Positions 24,233-35,945 are shown, numbered from the stretch's first letter. The stretch: 64,000 nt of DNA from Aquatica leii (GCA_035610365.1 CM069436.1:64371505-64435504), one strand, 5' to 3'. Notes: a model not told the origin generated them from the letters alone. Made by a program: numbers and translations.

Positions 24233-24538
24233 TTTTATTTTTCCTGTTTCTTTCTGTAATTTTGATTAATAAATTAATAATTTTAAATATTAATCATATC
24301 CTTTTAAAGTTATTTAAGATTTTTAAGTTACGCTTATCATTTCGGGTTGTGATTGTCCTACATTGTCCAAAACGCGTCGTGGTCGTTTTGCAATTGCACA
24401 TAACGCGTTGTGGTCTAATAAATACAACCACACACCGAAGAAGTATCTTATTTCGGTGTTTGGTCGTTCAGCATTGTCCACAACGCGTTGTGGTCGATTT
24501 TTTCGCTCACTGAGCGTTTTCGATGTTTGGGCGTAACA
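24190..24538 (-). repeat. Right terminal inverted repeat of the Ginger2 element
   Basis: Reverse complement of 21791-22138 with few differences, ending GGGCGTAACA. Its inner edge overlaps the last codons of the transposase frame. Confidence 0.88.
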
Positions 24539-24542
24539 TATA

Positions 24543-24693
24543 TAATCCTAGGTTCGAATCTTGCCTACATTTTTTTTAGAAGAGATTCTATATCTTGAAG
24601 GAAAAGCAGGATACTTTAAAAAATAACAATTTTTCTTTATATTCTTTTAACTTGTTTATATACGGAGTGCTGCATCTTATTTAATTATCTTTG
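24543..24693 (+). other. Module end with a pol III B-box-like motif
   Basis: GGTTCGAATCT at 24551-24561 fits the tRNA B box (GGTTCGANTCC) with one mismatch and is followed by a run of eight T. The second module has the weaker GTTTCGAATCC at 25005-25015, also followed by T runs. This suggests a tRNA-derived origin for the module; no A box was recognised. Confidence 0.4.
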
Positions 24694-25247
24694 GATGTAC
24701 CCACGATAACTCTCGACCCAAAAGTCCTAATAACTTGAAATTTGGTATGGAGCTGGCTTTTATATTCTTTCTGCTTTTTGTTAAAAGTTGAGTTTGATAA
24801 AAAAAACTGGAAGTGGGTGTATCCGGCGTATTTCACAGTTTTTTTTATATAACTTTGTACGTATGTAAATTATTCGAATTATTTTTACAGTTTCTTATAG
24901 AGATAATTCTTCCTAACAATTTATTAAAATAAAAAAATTTCTAACATTCACAGTTTATCAGATATTTAATTTGTAATTTAAAATGAATTCACAAATATCT
25001 TATAGTTTCGAATCCTGTCTGCGACAATTTTTTTACTGATTTACTAAAAGGGTAAGTAACATTGAGGCGCACAAATATAAGGGTTAGTCGATATGATCTT
25101 AATGAAATCGAGGAAAAAAATTTTAACAAAATTATAGCATGTTAGGAAATCAATACAAACGTGTACACATCGATTCAAATTTTTTTTATGACGGTATAAC
25201 CTTAAAAAAATATGTAGACATTCCTTCATCATTCCTTATAGGAAAGT

Positions 25248-28200
25248 CGTGTAGTGACCACACTAGTTTTTTTTAAATTATTTTTATGGTAAACTACTGA
25301 TGTTTAAGTATGTTTTATTAATACCCTTAAATCTGCATTAATCAACATTTAATTATATTTATAGTACATTTAGTAAATGTAATTATAAACCAGGGGCTGA
25401 TATTGCGCATGCTATTCTCACCATATTCAGCGTTGTGATGTAGCGTGAGACGTTGAGATGTATGCCTGGAGCAGAAATCGTTTCTACAATTTTACAAAGG
25501 TAAATTACATTAAAGGATTTTAAAAATTGTTCCAAAACTTTTATAAAAATTATTTTCAACTAGGTACAAAAGCCTTTTTTGAATTTTTCGTCGCGGCTTT
25601 AAAACATAAAAAATTGAAATTTAAAAAATAAACTTAGAAAAATGAATTGTTTTTCATCAAAAAAATTATTTTTGCAATTAACGTCAAGAAATTGAAAATA
25701 AAATGAGAAAAATTTATTAAAATCTATTGTAATATTATGTGGTACGCAGTCGAACGTACACAAACACAATATTGACTTTTTGAAACGCATTAACATTCTT
25801 GTTTTTGTTATTTAGTGTTTTGAGAGAAAATGTTTTACCCACACATCCTCTTATTACCAGATATATGAAAGTTAAAAAACAGAAATACCAAAATAATTGT
25901 AATTTTATATTTTTTACAATTTTTATCTTAAATAGGTAATTAAAAAAGCCAACATTTGTAAATATTTAGTTTAAGCTAGTATGTAGATTTCTTATGTTCT
26001 AAAATCTATTCTATACTTGTTATCATTCCCGGATTATCCAATAAACCAAGTAAGCACTGACCTATGGGCCCCGTGTCTATTAGGAGCCTCGCGACAAAAA
26101 ATCAAAATAATATTGAGTTTTCTTTTAAAAGAAATTTGAAAAATGTTAAAATTGACTTAATGCTTCAAAATATTTAACTCTTTAAAGAAAAAATATATAG
26201 ATAAATCAATTTTGATTGCTGTTGAATTTCAAGCTTGGTGTTGATTTTCAGATAAATGTATTTACAGCAATAAAAATAGTACAACTAGATGATCTGTTTG
26301 AAATACGCTCAATTTAAAGCTCAAAAAACTTCTGAAGAGCCCACGAGGCAACGATCGATATCAGCTGTGTTGTTACATACAGTTGTTACTAAGCGCAAAC
26401 GTATTTGTACTTGTACACTTGCGGTAGTGAGTAGTGACTACATTGTTTATAGTTCTCTGCAAATAGTTTATAATGATAATGACATACATAAAAACTCACA
26501 ATTTTCGAAGCAACCATAACTGTTATTCTATGAGAGTAACGTTGCTAAATTTCGACTATTTCGTTGACCAAATTACAGTTTTTTACGCCATTTTGTGATA
26601 CTGTGGTTTTTTAATATCCGCATTTTTGTTAGATTTAGTTTGTATAACTTCACCCAACTAAAAAATAGTGTAAACCTAAAACTTTAAATTAAGTTATAAC
26701 AAATAACCAAAGAAAACAAACTTATTTTATTGCTGATGTTAAAGTTCACATACTGAAATTAATTACTACTTTACTATTGATTATATGATTACATTACAAA
26801 AGTACTCAATAACATAAAATAAATGTATACAAACGCGATCTGGTTCGCTAGGGTCATCATAATTTTGCACAGCAATCTTACAAATTTGTACCGAGCGTGA
26901 TATTGGGTCTCTTCTCAACTTCAATTAAGCTAATTTACAATTAGATGAAATAAAAACGTGGAGATTAAAACCAATTTGTAAAACGTTTGTATTGTTCTTT
27001 AAAAACATCTTAAAAAATGTTAAGAGGGAGAGGCCCGCTAACAGCCTTTACATGAGTCAATCCGGCATTGCTTAGTCTATCCAGAAACATGCATAAAATA
27101 CAATAACTCTATTCACGAATTTGCAATAGAAATTAGTAGAAATTTCACGGTTTTGCCTGACTTTTAAACAGTCTTGCAAATGTATCTGACTGAAAAGTCA
27201 AAACTCAACCGACGTTTTTTGACCCATCACACTATCTCAACGTCACTTAAAAAACACATCCACATGATACTTTGTTATTTTAATGTTGTTTTAATGCTAA
27301 CAAAATTAATATGTACATAGTTCACGTAAAACTACTCCAATTTAGACTTTCTTTTCCTAAAACACGCTATATTTCTAGATTTTCTTCTAAACCTTTAGTT
27401 TACCATATTTTCGTGCTGCTTTTTGTAAAATTACATACCTTTTAAAAATAAATTTTGAAAAATCATCAGAAATATAATGTTGGTACTGCATTTATTACTA
27501 AACCCGTTAAATTTGACATTAACTTTAACATCCCTTTTTTTCCAATTTTAACCGAATTCCAAGATTTTTTAAATAACCACCTGTCGCATACTCGTTCTAA
27601 TATATTAATTGACTTTAAACATTTAGTTTTATGTTGATTTCTAGTTTTTATTTTGTCTCCCTACAGCTTTTTTCGCTCATTACGTAACTACACTAACAAA
27701 CGAATATTAACTTTTGCGATGTTAGCAACACAAAAATTTCTATTAATGTTTTTTCTATAAATTGAGTTATGTTGTAATCAAAGTTGTAAGTTTTTAATGT
27801 ACTAATTAATACATTAAACATTTTTTTTTAAATAATAAAAAATCTTTTCTTTTTTTTATACTATGTGAATGTATTCCAAATTAATAATAGCATTGCGATA
27901 ACAGTATAATAAGATGTTATTCATCTTGTAAAAAAAAAATTGTATATAAATTAATGCATTAATAATGCGTTATTAAATATAATGAATTATTTACAACGGT
28001 GTAAGCGGATGATACCATTGATCTAAATTAAACTAAAGAAACTTTTTTACAAAATTCTACATTGAGGCCACTGTTGAAGAAAATGACTCAGAAGTATATA
28101 CGGAATTGACTGGTATGCTCTATGATAGACTAGAAAATTTAGCTGGTTTTTTCTGCTGCAAATTACAAGAGCCATCTTCGATACCTAGTACGAGCGCTTC

Positions 28201-30243
28201 TATTTCCCGATCTTCAGTTGTATTAATCATTTAAGTAAGGGTGGTTGGTCTAAGCTACCAAATGAATTAATTACTAAATTTATAAAACTAGAAAATATAT
28301 TCAAACACTTTAACATTTGTGATCTTAAAATAATAACAAATTATATATATAATAACACATTAGTGCACATAAGTGTAAACGTAGTGTTAAATAATGGCAA
28401 TATGTTCAATCATGAACAAAAAATATATTTCTTTATATCAAAGTTTCTAAAATTATTGAAATAATGCCTCAAATGTCATTTACTTTGTTTTAATAACGAA
28501 CAATTCATTTGTTTTAATACACATGTTATTTTCTATTTGTTAGTTAAATTTTATTTCTATTTTTAAATAAATATTTACACTTTTGTGTACAAAACTTAGC
28601 ATTTGTTTATCAATTATATTTTTTAAATGTAAAAATAATGTTTATTTCCTAGGAGTTTTCATTTATTTTAATATATATGTCGTTTTCTATTACACAAAGA
28701 AAGTTTGGTTGCCTAACCTGCACTTAAAAGTGTTCTTTTACTTTATGATTGAAATCTACAGAAATTAACTAAATTAATTTTTCTTACAAAACAATTTTAG
28801 TTCAAGTAAATCTTAGAAGGTCGTAAATTATAATTTATTATTTTTTTGATTACCTATACGAAATTTTAGTTATTAGCATAGGGCTAAAATGAATTGTCTT
28901 TGAACCTAATCCAAGTTAATGATAATTTCACAACCTAAACTTAACGATTAAATGCAACAAAAAACATTTGTTCGGCTTATTGTTGATAATGTTCTGTTGA
29001 CTGTTTGTTATTTACATCAATGTTTTTAAGCGTTAAATGCATCTTGTAATTGGAATAAAATTTAATAGTTACAGTTGTGATTGGTGCAGTTAGCTAAAGA
29101 AATGTTGCTATCAGTTAACTGACAACGTTTAGTTTACTTAGTTTTTACGATTTACTTACCTTAATGATGATGTAAAATTAGTGTTTATTGCTTTAAATTT
29201 TATTATAATCTTAGTTTTGATTTAAACAACTTACCCATTTAATTTTTTATTTCTATTTTCATTCAGTAACAACACTTTTTTACTTATATTTTATTTAATC
29301 ATTAAATAAATAATATACTGGTTTCTCATATATTTTTTATAACAACTAAAAACTTGATATTACACCCGCTTAATTTAAAATGATTTTGAATAAAACTTTT
29401 CTAAAAACCTAATAATTTAGTATTCCATACTAAAAATATAAAAATAACATTTACCCTGTTATGTTAAAACGTTGGTATGCTAAAATTTTTCGAGTATAAA
29501 ATTTGTCCTTGACACGCCCACTTTTCGTGATTGACTGTCAAATTTTAAAAGCAATAATTCATTTTTCGTCCGGTAACATTTTGTGCAACACAAACTTCTG
29601 TTTAGCGGTGTCTAGGCTCAACAAGACTATTATTATTAAGTTATTTCACGCGATTCCACGTAAATATGCAATTGAATTTTGTGGCTATCTGAATGAAAGC
29701 TTATTTGGGGTATGTAGTTATAATTTTTTTGTATTGGGGGTTTTAATTGATTCTTTTACAATTGTCTTTAGCAGATTTCCATACCCTCCCCCCCACACGT
29801 TTCTTTTATTGGTGAAGATAACAAACAAATGGCATATTTGAAAAAACTTCCATGACGTCATGTTGTAATTTAATAATTCACACCGTCAAGAGGTTGGAGG
29901 CCTTTACGATTTCCATTTCTTTTATAAAGAACTTTTACGATCAATTACTACATTAAGTTGAGAGGAAATTCGCTATCTGCAATGATTGTATGATTTAAAA
30001 ACGGAATTTATTTGTGATAACGCCGTATGTACGTTTTTGTGTTAGATTTTATATTACGTTTTAGGTAATACAGATACGGACCTAGCTAGATCCTTACTGG
30101 ATGAAACATAACTGTAAGTATTACAATTTCTATTTTTATGAGCACTAGTTAGAATGACCGTACGTACATGTTAGGTTGTTAAGACAATTAATTATAAGAT
30201 CATTTTGAGCGTTACAAAGTCGTATGCAGTGCGCATTGAGTCT
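25248..30243. other. AT-rich stretch; no gene assigned
   Basis: Mostly AT-rich with chance frames. GGGCCCCGTGTCTATTAGG near 26070 resembles terminal parts of some hAT transposons, and CCAGGGGCTGATATT near 25391 could be a hAT-like end, but no duplication or gene joins them. A 59-codon open segment at 28058-28234 is listed separately. A 112-codon frame at 29503-29841 has no motif. Confidence 0.45.
28058..28234 (+). pseudogene. Short coding-like fragment, origin unknown
   Basis: A plus-strand segment is open for 58 codons without a Met start. Its composition is more protein-like than its surroundings (EATVEENDSEVYTELTGML, then EPSSIPSTSASISRSS) and it ends at TAA. The acidic helix followed by a Ser/Pro-rich stretch recalls gag N-terminal regions of BEL/Pao elements, but I cannot show this. 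It may be a remnant exon or a chance frame. Confidence 0.25.
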
Positions 30244-31429
30244 CTAAGTAGTAGAATACATTCCGCGATCCCCCACCACTTTCGCGAATTAAATTAATTC
30301 GCGGGGTCAATTAAGGTCATTTCGCGGTTTTTCGTTTTAATCGGCGGTTTAATTCGCGTTTTCGTTTTAATCGGCGGTTTAATTCGCGGTTTGATTAAAT
30401 TTTACCCGTTTTAATTCGCGTTTTCGTTTTAATCGGCGGTTTAATTCGCGGTTTTGCATATTAATTAACCCTTTCCCGTTTTTATCCGCGGATTCGCTGT
30501 TTGATTAAATCGTTTTAATTGGAGTTTTAATTCGCGTATTGATCATTTTAATTCGCGATTTTGATTTTAATTCTTGGAATAATCTGTTTGATTAAATCAA
30601 TTTAATTGGAGTTTTGATTTTAATTTGTAATTCGTGGAATAATCAGTTTGATCAAATTATTTTAATTCGCATTTTTGATTTACGTTTTAATTCTGTTTAA
30701 TCAAATGAATCTAAAATTAATTTATGCAATTAAATTTATTTAATAGATATCAGATCATGACTTCAATTAAACTTTTGATGTGTGATTCTTCGAAAGTCTA
30801 AACTACCTGCAAGTGCTTACCTATTTGAGCTACCCATTTCTTAGAAAATAAAAATCGGAAGAAACTCTTAGAATTAATGATTGATTTTTGGAACTTTTGC
30901 ATGTACACACAAAATAATTATAGCTTTGATGGGTATGTATTATTTTATTACCATAATTATTAATCAAACTAACAAATTATAAAATGTATAACAATTACAA
31001 TTAAAAATTATTGATCAACAAACAGTTACATTTTTTTTACTACATGTTAGTATACCTGATTACAAAATCGAAACTTATAATTTTTACATTTACAAACAAA
31101 ATCAGAAATAATTATACTTTTGATAAGTACTACTTATTAATTTTAATAACATAATTATTAATCAAAATGACAGATTATAAAATGTGTAATAATTAAAAAT
31201 TATTGATCAACATACACTATTTTCACTTTTACATGTCCAACACATTTTTATAGATAGCGGTGGCCCCCTCTAACTGTACGTTTTCTTTGTTGTAATGCTT
31301 CAAAAAGGGTAGACACTGTTGTAGTTTAACGTTTTCTTGATACCTTAGCGGTAAATTTTCTCACACTTCTTTTAATTCGTACGCAGGTACATTATTAATT
31401 AGAAAATTGATTTGGAAAAATTTTAGTTC

Positions 31430-31663
31430 TTATTTTTCAAACTTCTTTAACGATTTTCTTATGCCGTTTGTACGAGAACAATAAGCATTGATCACATAAC
31501 CAACTTTATCTATAACAGATTCTACAGACATCTTATGCTGTACTGACAATATTTTAACCCTCAAGTATTTAAATGCTAGCATAGTGATGACGTCATCTTC
31601 TTTGAAACATTTTAGGCTTGCACCAATTTGTTGAAAGTAAGCTAAATGTATAACACAATTCAT
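31430..31663 (-). CDS. 77-codon frame in the left Polinton arm, unknown
   Basis: Met to stop, 77 residues, minus strand. The protein is basic towards its C-terminus (KSLKKFEK) with no membrane segment and no motif I know. An equivalent intact frame of the same length is found in the right arm (47683-47916), with a few substitutions near QQIGASLKCF (left) versus QQVGGGLKCF (right). Since the arms are copies of each other, conservation may only reflect recent duplication. A related but broken repeat of the same region lies at 31715-31815, so this part of the arm was itself tandemly duplicated. Function unknown; it could be a chance frame. Confidence 0.25.
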   Translation of the reverse strand: MNCVIHLAYFQQIGASLKCFKEDDVITMLAFKYLRVKILSVQHKMSVESVIDKVGYVINAYCSRTNGIRKSLKKFEK

Positions 31664-32496
31664 TTTGTTATGATTCAGATTTTTAGGTACCTATAGACCA
31701 GCACAGAATACATTGTGGTGACGTCAGTTTTCTTGAAAAGTTTTCGGCTTGTACCAACTTGTTGAAAAGTGTATTACAAAATTTATTTATTATGATTCAT
31801 ATTTGTATGTACAAATTTACCGTTTTCATTATTAATTAGTGTTTTATAAATTGCACCCAATTGAATTATGAATAACGTTATAAAATATAAATAGTATTTT
31901 GACTTTGAGATTTAATATATTATATTTTAGAAAACTTGCAACATAATAAACGCGTGACGTAATAATTAAAACTTTGTAATATCAATTATATATGTTTATA
32001 GTCAATCTAATGTTCTTTACTGTACTCACTTTTATTATTTTAATCTTATTTTTTTTATTGAAAAAAGTAAAAGTAACTTTGATAAAAATAGATAACTTTG
32101 TTTTGAAGCATTCCATTTTTTAAATACATTGCATTTTAAAAAGTTAATATACATATTCCGTCATCTCATTATTGCAATGGACAAAAATTAAATTGTAATC
32201 AAGTCAAATTAATTTGTGTGATTTATGTAATTAATATAAAATTTTTATTATTATTAATGAAATAAGTAAATGAGTAATAGTAACTGATATATTTCATTAT
32301 CTTAATAAATAATCGTAATTTCAAACTTTTGCAACAAATCAAATCAGATAAATGCAAGCACTAAACAAACAAATTCGGACGTTAGAACTTGATTTTCTTA
32401 GCATTGTAATCTATTTTTAATTTTTATAATAGTTTCAATCTAGCTGGGACTCGATTTTAATTAATGCATCGGATCTAAGTAAATTTGACACTTGGA

Positions 32497-32888
32497 GATG
32501 GTCTGAGTGGTGGTGATGTACTTTTGACAACACATTCAAAGTAAAAAGCATTTTGGTGGGAAATTCAATTAAATAATTTATAGATTTCTTGGGTAGATGG
32601 CTTGAGTGGTGGTGATGTACTTTTGACAACACATTCAAAGTAAAAAGCATTTTGGTGGGAAATTCAATTAAATAATTTATAGATTTCTTGGGTAGATGGC
32701 TTGAGTGGTGGTGATGTACTTTTGACAACACATTCAAAGTAAAAAGCATTTTGGTGGCAAATTCAATTAAATAATTTATAGATTTCTTGGGTAGATGGCT
32801 TGAGTGGTGGTGATGTACTTTTGACAGCACATTCAAAGTAAAAAGCATTTTGGCGGGAAATTCAAATAATTTATAGATTTCTTGGGTA
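32497..32888. repeat. 99-bp tandem repeat, four units (left arm)
   Basis: The units start at 32497, 32596, 32695 and 32794, each GATGG[CT][TC]TGAGTGGTGG..., nearly identical; the last has a 4-bp deletion. The unit length is a multiple of three, so it creates a 137-codon minus-strand frame made of 33-residue repeats (VLSKVHHHHSSHLPKKS); I treat that frame as a by-product. The right arm has only two units. Confidence 0.92.
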
Positions 32889-33513
32889 ATAATTTTCGAA
32901 ATATGTTCTTTGCATCAAAAACGTAATAACTACATCAATGTATAAACTGATTTCAACTTTAATTTTGTTTATATTTATATTCTTCAAATTTGACGTTACT
33001 TCAAAGAAACGCTGATTTACTTATAATCTTATTAAAGTCATTTGTAACTACACATTTCTAAAATTTCTTATTTAATGAAACTAGATTATGCCACTTTTAT
33101 CTGGTTTTGATATTATTTTCATAATGAAATGATTCAGTCTTTACGATAAACAAATGTTTTAGATTTGTCGAACAGTCTACTGGTTCCTACCTATGGTAAG
33201 CTTATGTAATAGACATTAGCAATCGTAGTACTGTGACTTTTTATTTAAAGAGTTGATATTCATATAACATTTTATTAATCGTATAAAACTTCACAATCAG
33301 TTTTTTCTAAACATCAAGGTCCCAAGCTATTTTAGTTGCTTTGCCACTTGTAAGTTAATCGTTGCCAATCTCTGTATCAATACCTACAAGTATTTTTTTA
33401 TAAATGCATTTGATTTTCAGTTACAATAACAACTAGCTCCAATACCTTTCCATATTAAAATTTTTTTTTTACAAATGAATGTTTTGTTTGTGGAAGAACT
33501 CCACAACATATCT

Positions 33514-34266
33514 TGTAATGGTACATCTCTTGTGTATGTAATATTATTTTGTATCAACCTGTATATTACTAAGTTTAAGTTGGTGCAAGTGCGTAAAGTG
33601 CGCGCATGACAGGAAGCGACAGTGGGCAGAAGCAAGCGTGAGGTGAACGCGGTAAGAGAGCGGTTGGTGTTTGTGGTAATCCCAAAAGGAGCCACATTTT
33701 TAAGCGTTAATACGTAATAAAAAGCGTATTAGGTTCAATAGAACCACCAAAGTAGTGTGTAACCTCATACAGAAGAGGTTGAAACGTTAGAAATTGTGCA
33801 ACAAGCAGATAAAGAAGTGAGCACGTGGTAAAGCAACTCCAGGAGGCCAACCACACGTGATCGGCACGGGAGCATCCGCCAGCATTATTCGAAGGTAGTA
33901 CGATTCCACGAAATCGTAGCTTAGCCGCGAAGAAATCAAATAGGAGAATCGAAACAACCACGGAGTGCTAGCGAAGAGAGAAATCAACCCTTATGAAGGT
34001 GGCGCCCAACAATTAAAAGCCGTAGTTAAGGTTAGTCGTTAAGTTTATTGGTAAAGCATGTACGTTTATTTTGTTGAGTATTATTAAATGCGTTTATATG
34101 ACGTTGTTTTTGATTTGGTGTACTATTTCCCAGTAGTCTTGTAGAGAAAGATTTCATGCTGAGCTAGCAGGGAAGGTATAAGTCAAAACGGGCATTTACA
34201 ATTAACATAGTAAAGAGAAACATTGCAAATTGAGACCAAACGTAGCACATTAAACGATACGTTGCA
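33514..34266 (+). repeat. 5' LTR of the gypsy element
   Basis: Starts TGTAATGGTACATCTCTTG and ends ACGATACGTTGCA. Matches 38457-39211 throughout. Differences cluster near 33715 (GTAATAAAAAGCG against GCCATTAAAATAGCG) and near 33890. Confidence 0.95.
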
Positions 34267-34269
34267 AAT

Positions 34270-34287
34270 TGGCGTCAAACGTGGGAC
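34270..34287 (+). promoter_or_regulatory. Candidate primer-binding site
   Basis: TGGCGTCAAACGTGGGAC starts 3 bp after the 5' LTR. TGG complements the CCA end of a tRNA; which tRNA serves as primer was not determined. Confidence 0.65.
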
Positions 34288-34799
34288 ACGAAGGCGAATA
34301 GTACACCAAATTGTTTAAATTTGATAAGTGTAAGGCATGCAAGACTGGTTAAATCAAAGGCGATATTTTATGTTAGTTTTCGTGATATAAAAAAGAGGTT
34401 TGCGTAGCTCAATAGTGATTGAGTACAGAGTCAATTACATACATTGATTATTAAGTAAAAAATAAGTAATATTTATGGATCTTCATAAATAATTTCAAAC
34501 GTAAGAAATTAACCTTGACCTGCTTTAATCTGAAAAGTAAATGTTAAGATAGCGCGGTTCTCAGGCGAAAGAGCTGACACACAGCGTTCATTGTTAGTTA
34601 TCGCAAATTGTTTAGATAAGACGAGTTTGTTGTCTGTCAGGAAATTTTTCATTGAAAATTAACTTTTATGCGTGCAGAAATTTGAAAAGGTAATCGTAAT
34701 CGATTAATTTAAAACAAAATCTATTTTAGTTTGTTAACTAAAAGATTAATGTTATTACGTACCGGTAAGTTAAAACCATATAGAAAATTAAAACCGAAA

Positions 34800-35945
34800 A
34801 TGGATAATTTAAGCGAAAACGAAAATAGAGGGGAAGAAAACGCGAGTACGGAAGTCCTTGACCTAGCGATCATTCTAAAAGCAATAAAAAATACAGAAAC
34901 TAATATGAATCAAAAATTTGATGAAGTAAAATCTGAAATTAATGCAACGAATAAATTACTGAGAAATGAAATGTTAGGGATTATTGATACAAATACAAGT
35001 AATCAAAATAAAAAAATAAAAGATCTTGAATGTAGAACGCAAAATTATGTTTATTCACGCGTAGTACCTTTGGAAAATAAAATAGCTGATTGTGACAAAA
35101 GTATTGGAGAAATACACAGCGATGTTAGCGTATTGGGTAGAACTGTCGGGTTAATTGAAAGCGACGTGAAAGAAATAGCAAGGGAAATGCAAAATTTAGA
35201 AGTCAAATGTTCAAAAGTAAAGGTAAATGAAGTCCCCATAAATACAAATATCCCTATTGTAGTTCAACCAGCTGAGGAAAAACCTAAGTTCGATCCATCA
35301 AAACGATCAGGACACCCTGTTAAGTTTCTAAGGAAACTTGAAAACTATTTAAAGAAAATAAGTGAAGCGAATAAAATAGATAAAGCTATTGAATGTTTAG
35401 AAGGGGATGCCAGAATTTGGGCTGAATGTTATATGCAAAGATGGCAAAATTTCGAAGAGTTTAAAGAAGATTTTAGTAGAAAATTCTGGTCACAGGACCA
35501 ACAAGAACGAATCCGAGCATCAATATACGAACCAAGGATTTATAATAGACGAAACGGAAATTTCAGCCAGCACATTTGGTACTGGGTTGACAAGACGCAA
35601 CACCTGGAGCCTCCTATTCCAGAAAAAATACTAGTAAATGCACTATGCAAGCATTTTTCATACGAAATAGAGACAGCACTAATTGCCGCACGGGTTACAT
35701 CAGTCGAGGAACTGTTAGAAGTATTAAAAGGTTTGGAGAACAGAAATGACGGTCGCCAGCACAGACAAGGCGAAGTAGTTGGAAGAAGAAACGAAGAACG
35801 TCGAGACAGAGACGGCTACAGAGTGCACCATGTAAATAGATACCAGAGAGGAAGAGCGAATCGAGGATTCCCCTTAGCAAAAGGACCCTATCGAGTCGCC
35901 ACACCGAGTCCAACACGACAAGAAGAGGAGCCATCGGAAAACTAG
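34800..35945 (+). CDS. gag: Gag protein of the gypsy element
   Basis: Structural protein that would form the particle. An open frame reaches back to ATG 34731, but the ATG at 34800 (MDNLSENENRG) begins the protein-like acidic N-terminus and is the more likely start, giving 381 residues. Residues about 20-150 are charged and helical with coiled-coil character. Then comes a retrotransposon gag domain (HPVKFLRKLENYLKK, CLEGDARIWAEC, FKEDFSRKFWS, then a VEELLEVLKGLE helix). The C-terminus is Arg/Gly-rich (RDRDGYRVHH, RYQRGRANRG). There is no CCHC zinc knuckle, so the basic tail may take over RNA binding. The stop TAG at 35943 overlaps pol, which is read in the -1 frame. No stops or frameshifts, in keeping with a young insertion. 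Confidence 0.9.
   Translation: MDNLSENENRGEENASTEVLDLAIILKAIKNTETNMNQKFDEVKSEINATNKLLRNEMLGIIDTNTSNQNKKIKDLECRTQNYVYSRVVPLENKIADCDKSIGEIHSDVSVLGRTVGLIESDVKEIAREMQNLEVKCSKVKVNEVPINTNIPIVVQPAEEKPKFDPSKRSGHPVKFLRKLENYLKKISEANKIDKAIECLEGDARIWAECYMQRWQNFEEFKEDFSRKFWSQDQQERIRASIYEPRIYNRRNGNFSQHIWYWVDKTQHLEPPIPEKILVNALCKHFSYEIETALIAARVTSVEELLEVLKGLENRNDGRQHRQGEVVGRRNEERRDRDGYRVHHVNRYQRGRANRGFPLAKGPYRVATPSPTRQEEEPSEN

Larger units (their letters stand above)
21791..24538 (+). mobile_element. Ginger2-type DNA transposon, 2,748 bp
   Basis: The termini are TGTTACGCCCAAACATCG and its complement, with inverted repeats of about 350 bp (21791-22138 and 24190-24538) that look nearly identical. The target duplication is TATA (21787-21790 and 24539-24542), possibly TATATA. 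TGT...ACA ends, a 4-bp duplication and a transposase related to retroelement integrases are what is known for Ginger elements. It contains one broken gene (22284-24232), whose C-terminal codons run into the right inverted repeat. It is inserted in the TTTCCTATAAG repeat and is therefore younger than it. Confidence 0.9.
21337..25247 (+). mobile_element. Repeat with TTTCCTATAAG ends, carrying a tandem module and a Ginger2 insert
   Basis: The ends are ACTTTCCTATAAG (21337-21349) and its complement CTTATAGGAAAGT (25235-25247). A shorter copy lies reversed at 61967-62662 and shares the internal landmarks: GTACGTAT ... TTTTACAG, AACAATTTAT, a TCCTG-x-CTGCGACAATTT stretch and TTAGTCGATATG. Within this copy a module starting GATGTACCCACGATAACTCT occurs twice: 21485 onwards (split by the Ginger2 insert at 21791-24538) and 24694 onwards. 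The single-module copy at 62 kb suggests the duplication is specific to this one. No protein is encoded by the repeat itself, so it is presumably non-autonomous. Confidence 0.7.
30250..33513 (+). repeat. Left inverted arm, outer part
   Basis: Reverse complement of about 46030-49104. The outermost 300 bp carry many copies of TTTAATTCGCGG and TTTTAATCGGCGG, a short subterminal tandem array. The rest is AT-rich. It includes a 99-bp tandem repeat with four units and a 77-codon frame, and it is cut at 33513 by a gypsy insertion. Confidence 0.9.

Noticed and set aside
24543..25040. A complete tRNA gene suggested by GGTTCGAATCT
   Set aside because: Only a B-box-like motif is present; no A box and no cloverleaf could be formed by eye.
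25391..26100. Possible hAT ends (CCAGGGGCTGATATT and GGGCCCCGTGTCTATTAGG)
   Set aside because: No inverted match between the two, no 8-bp duplication and no transposase sequence in between.
29503..29841. 112-codon plus-strand frame
   Set aside because: No recognised motif, composition like random AT-rich DNA, and no splice or repeat context to support it.
32435..32848. 137-codon His-rich repetitive frame on the minus strand
   Set aside because: It consists of 33-residue copies made by a 99-bp tandem repeat inside a transposon arm. The frame is open because the unit is divisible by three; the right arm has fewer units and a shorter frame.
33417..33961. Minus-strand frames of 92, 84 and 66 codons, with partners at 38453-38906
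   Set aside because: They lie in the two LTRs of the gypsy element and antisense to it. They recur only because the LTRs are copies.
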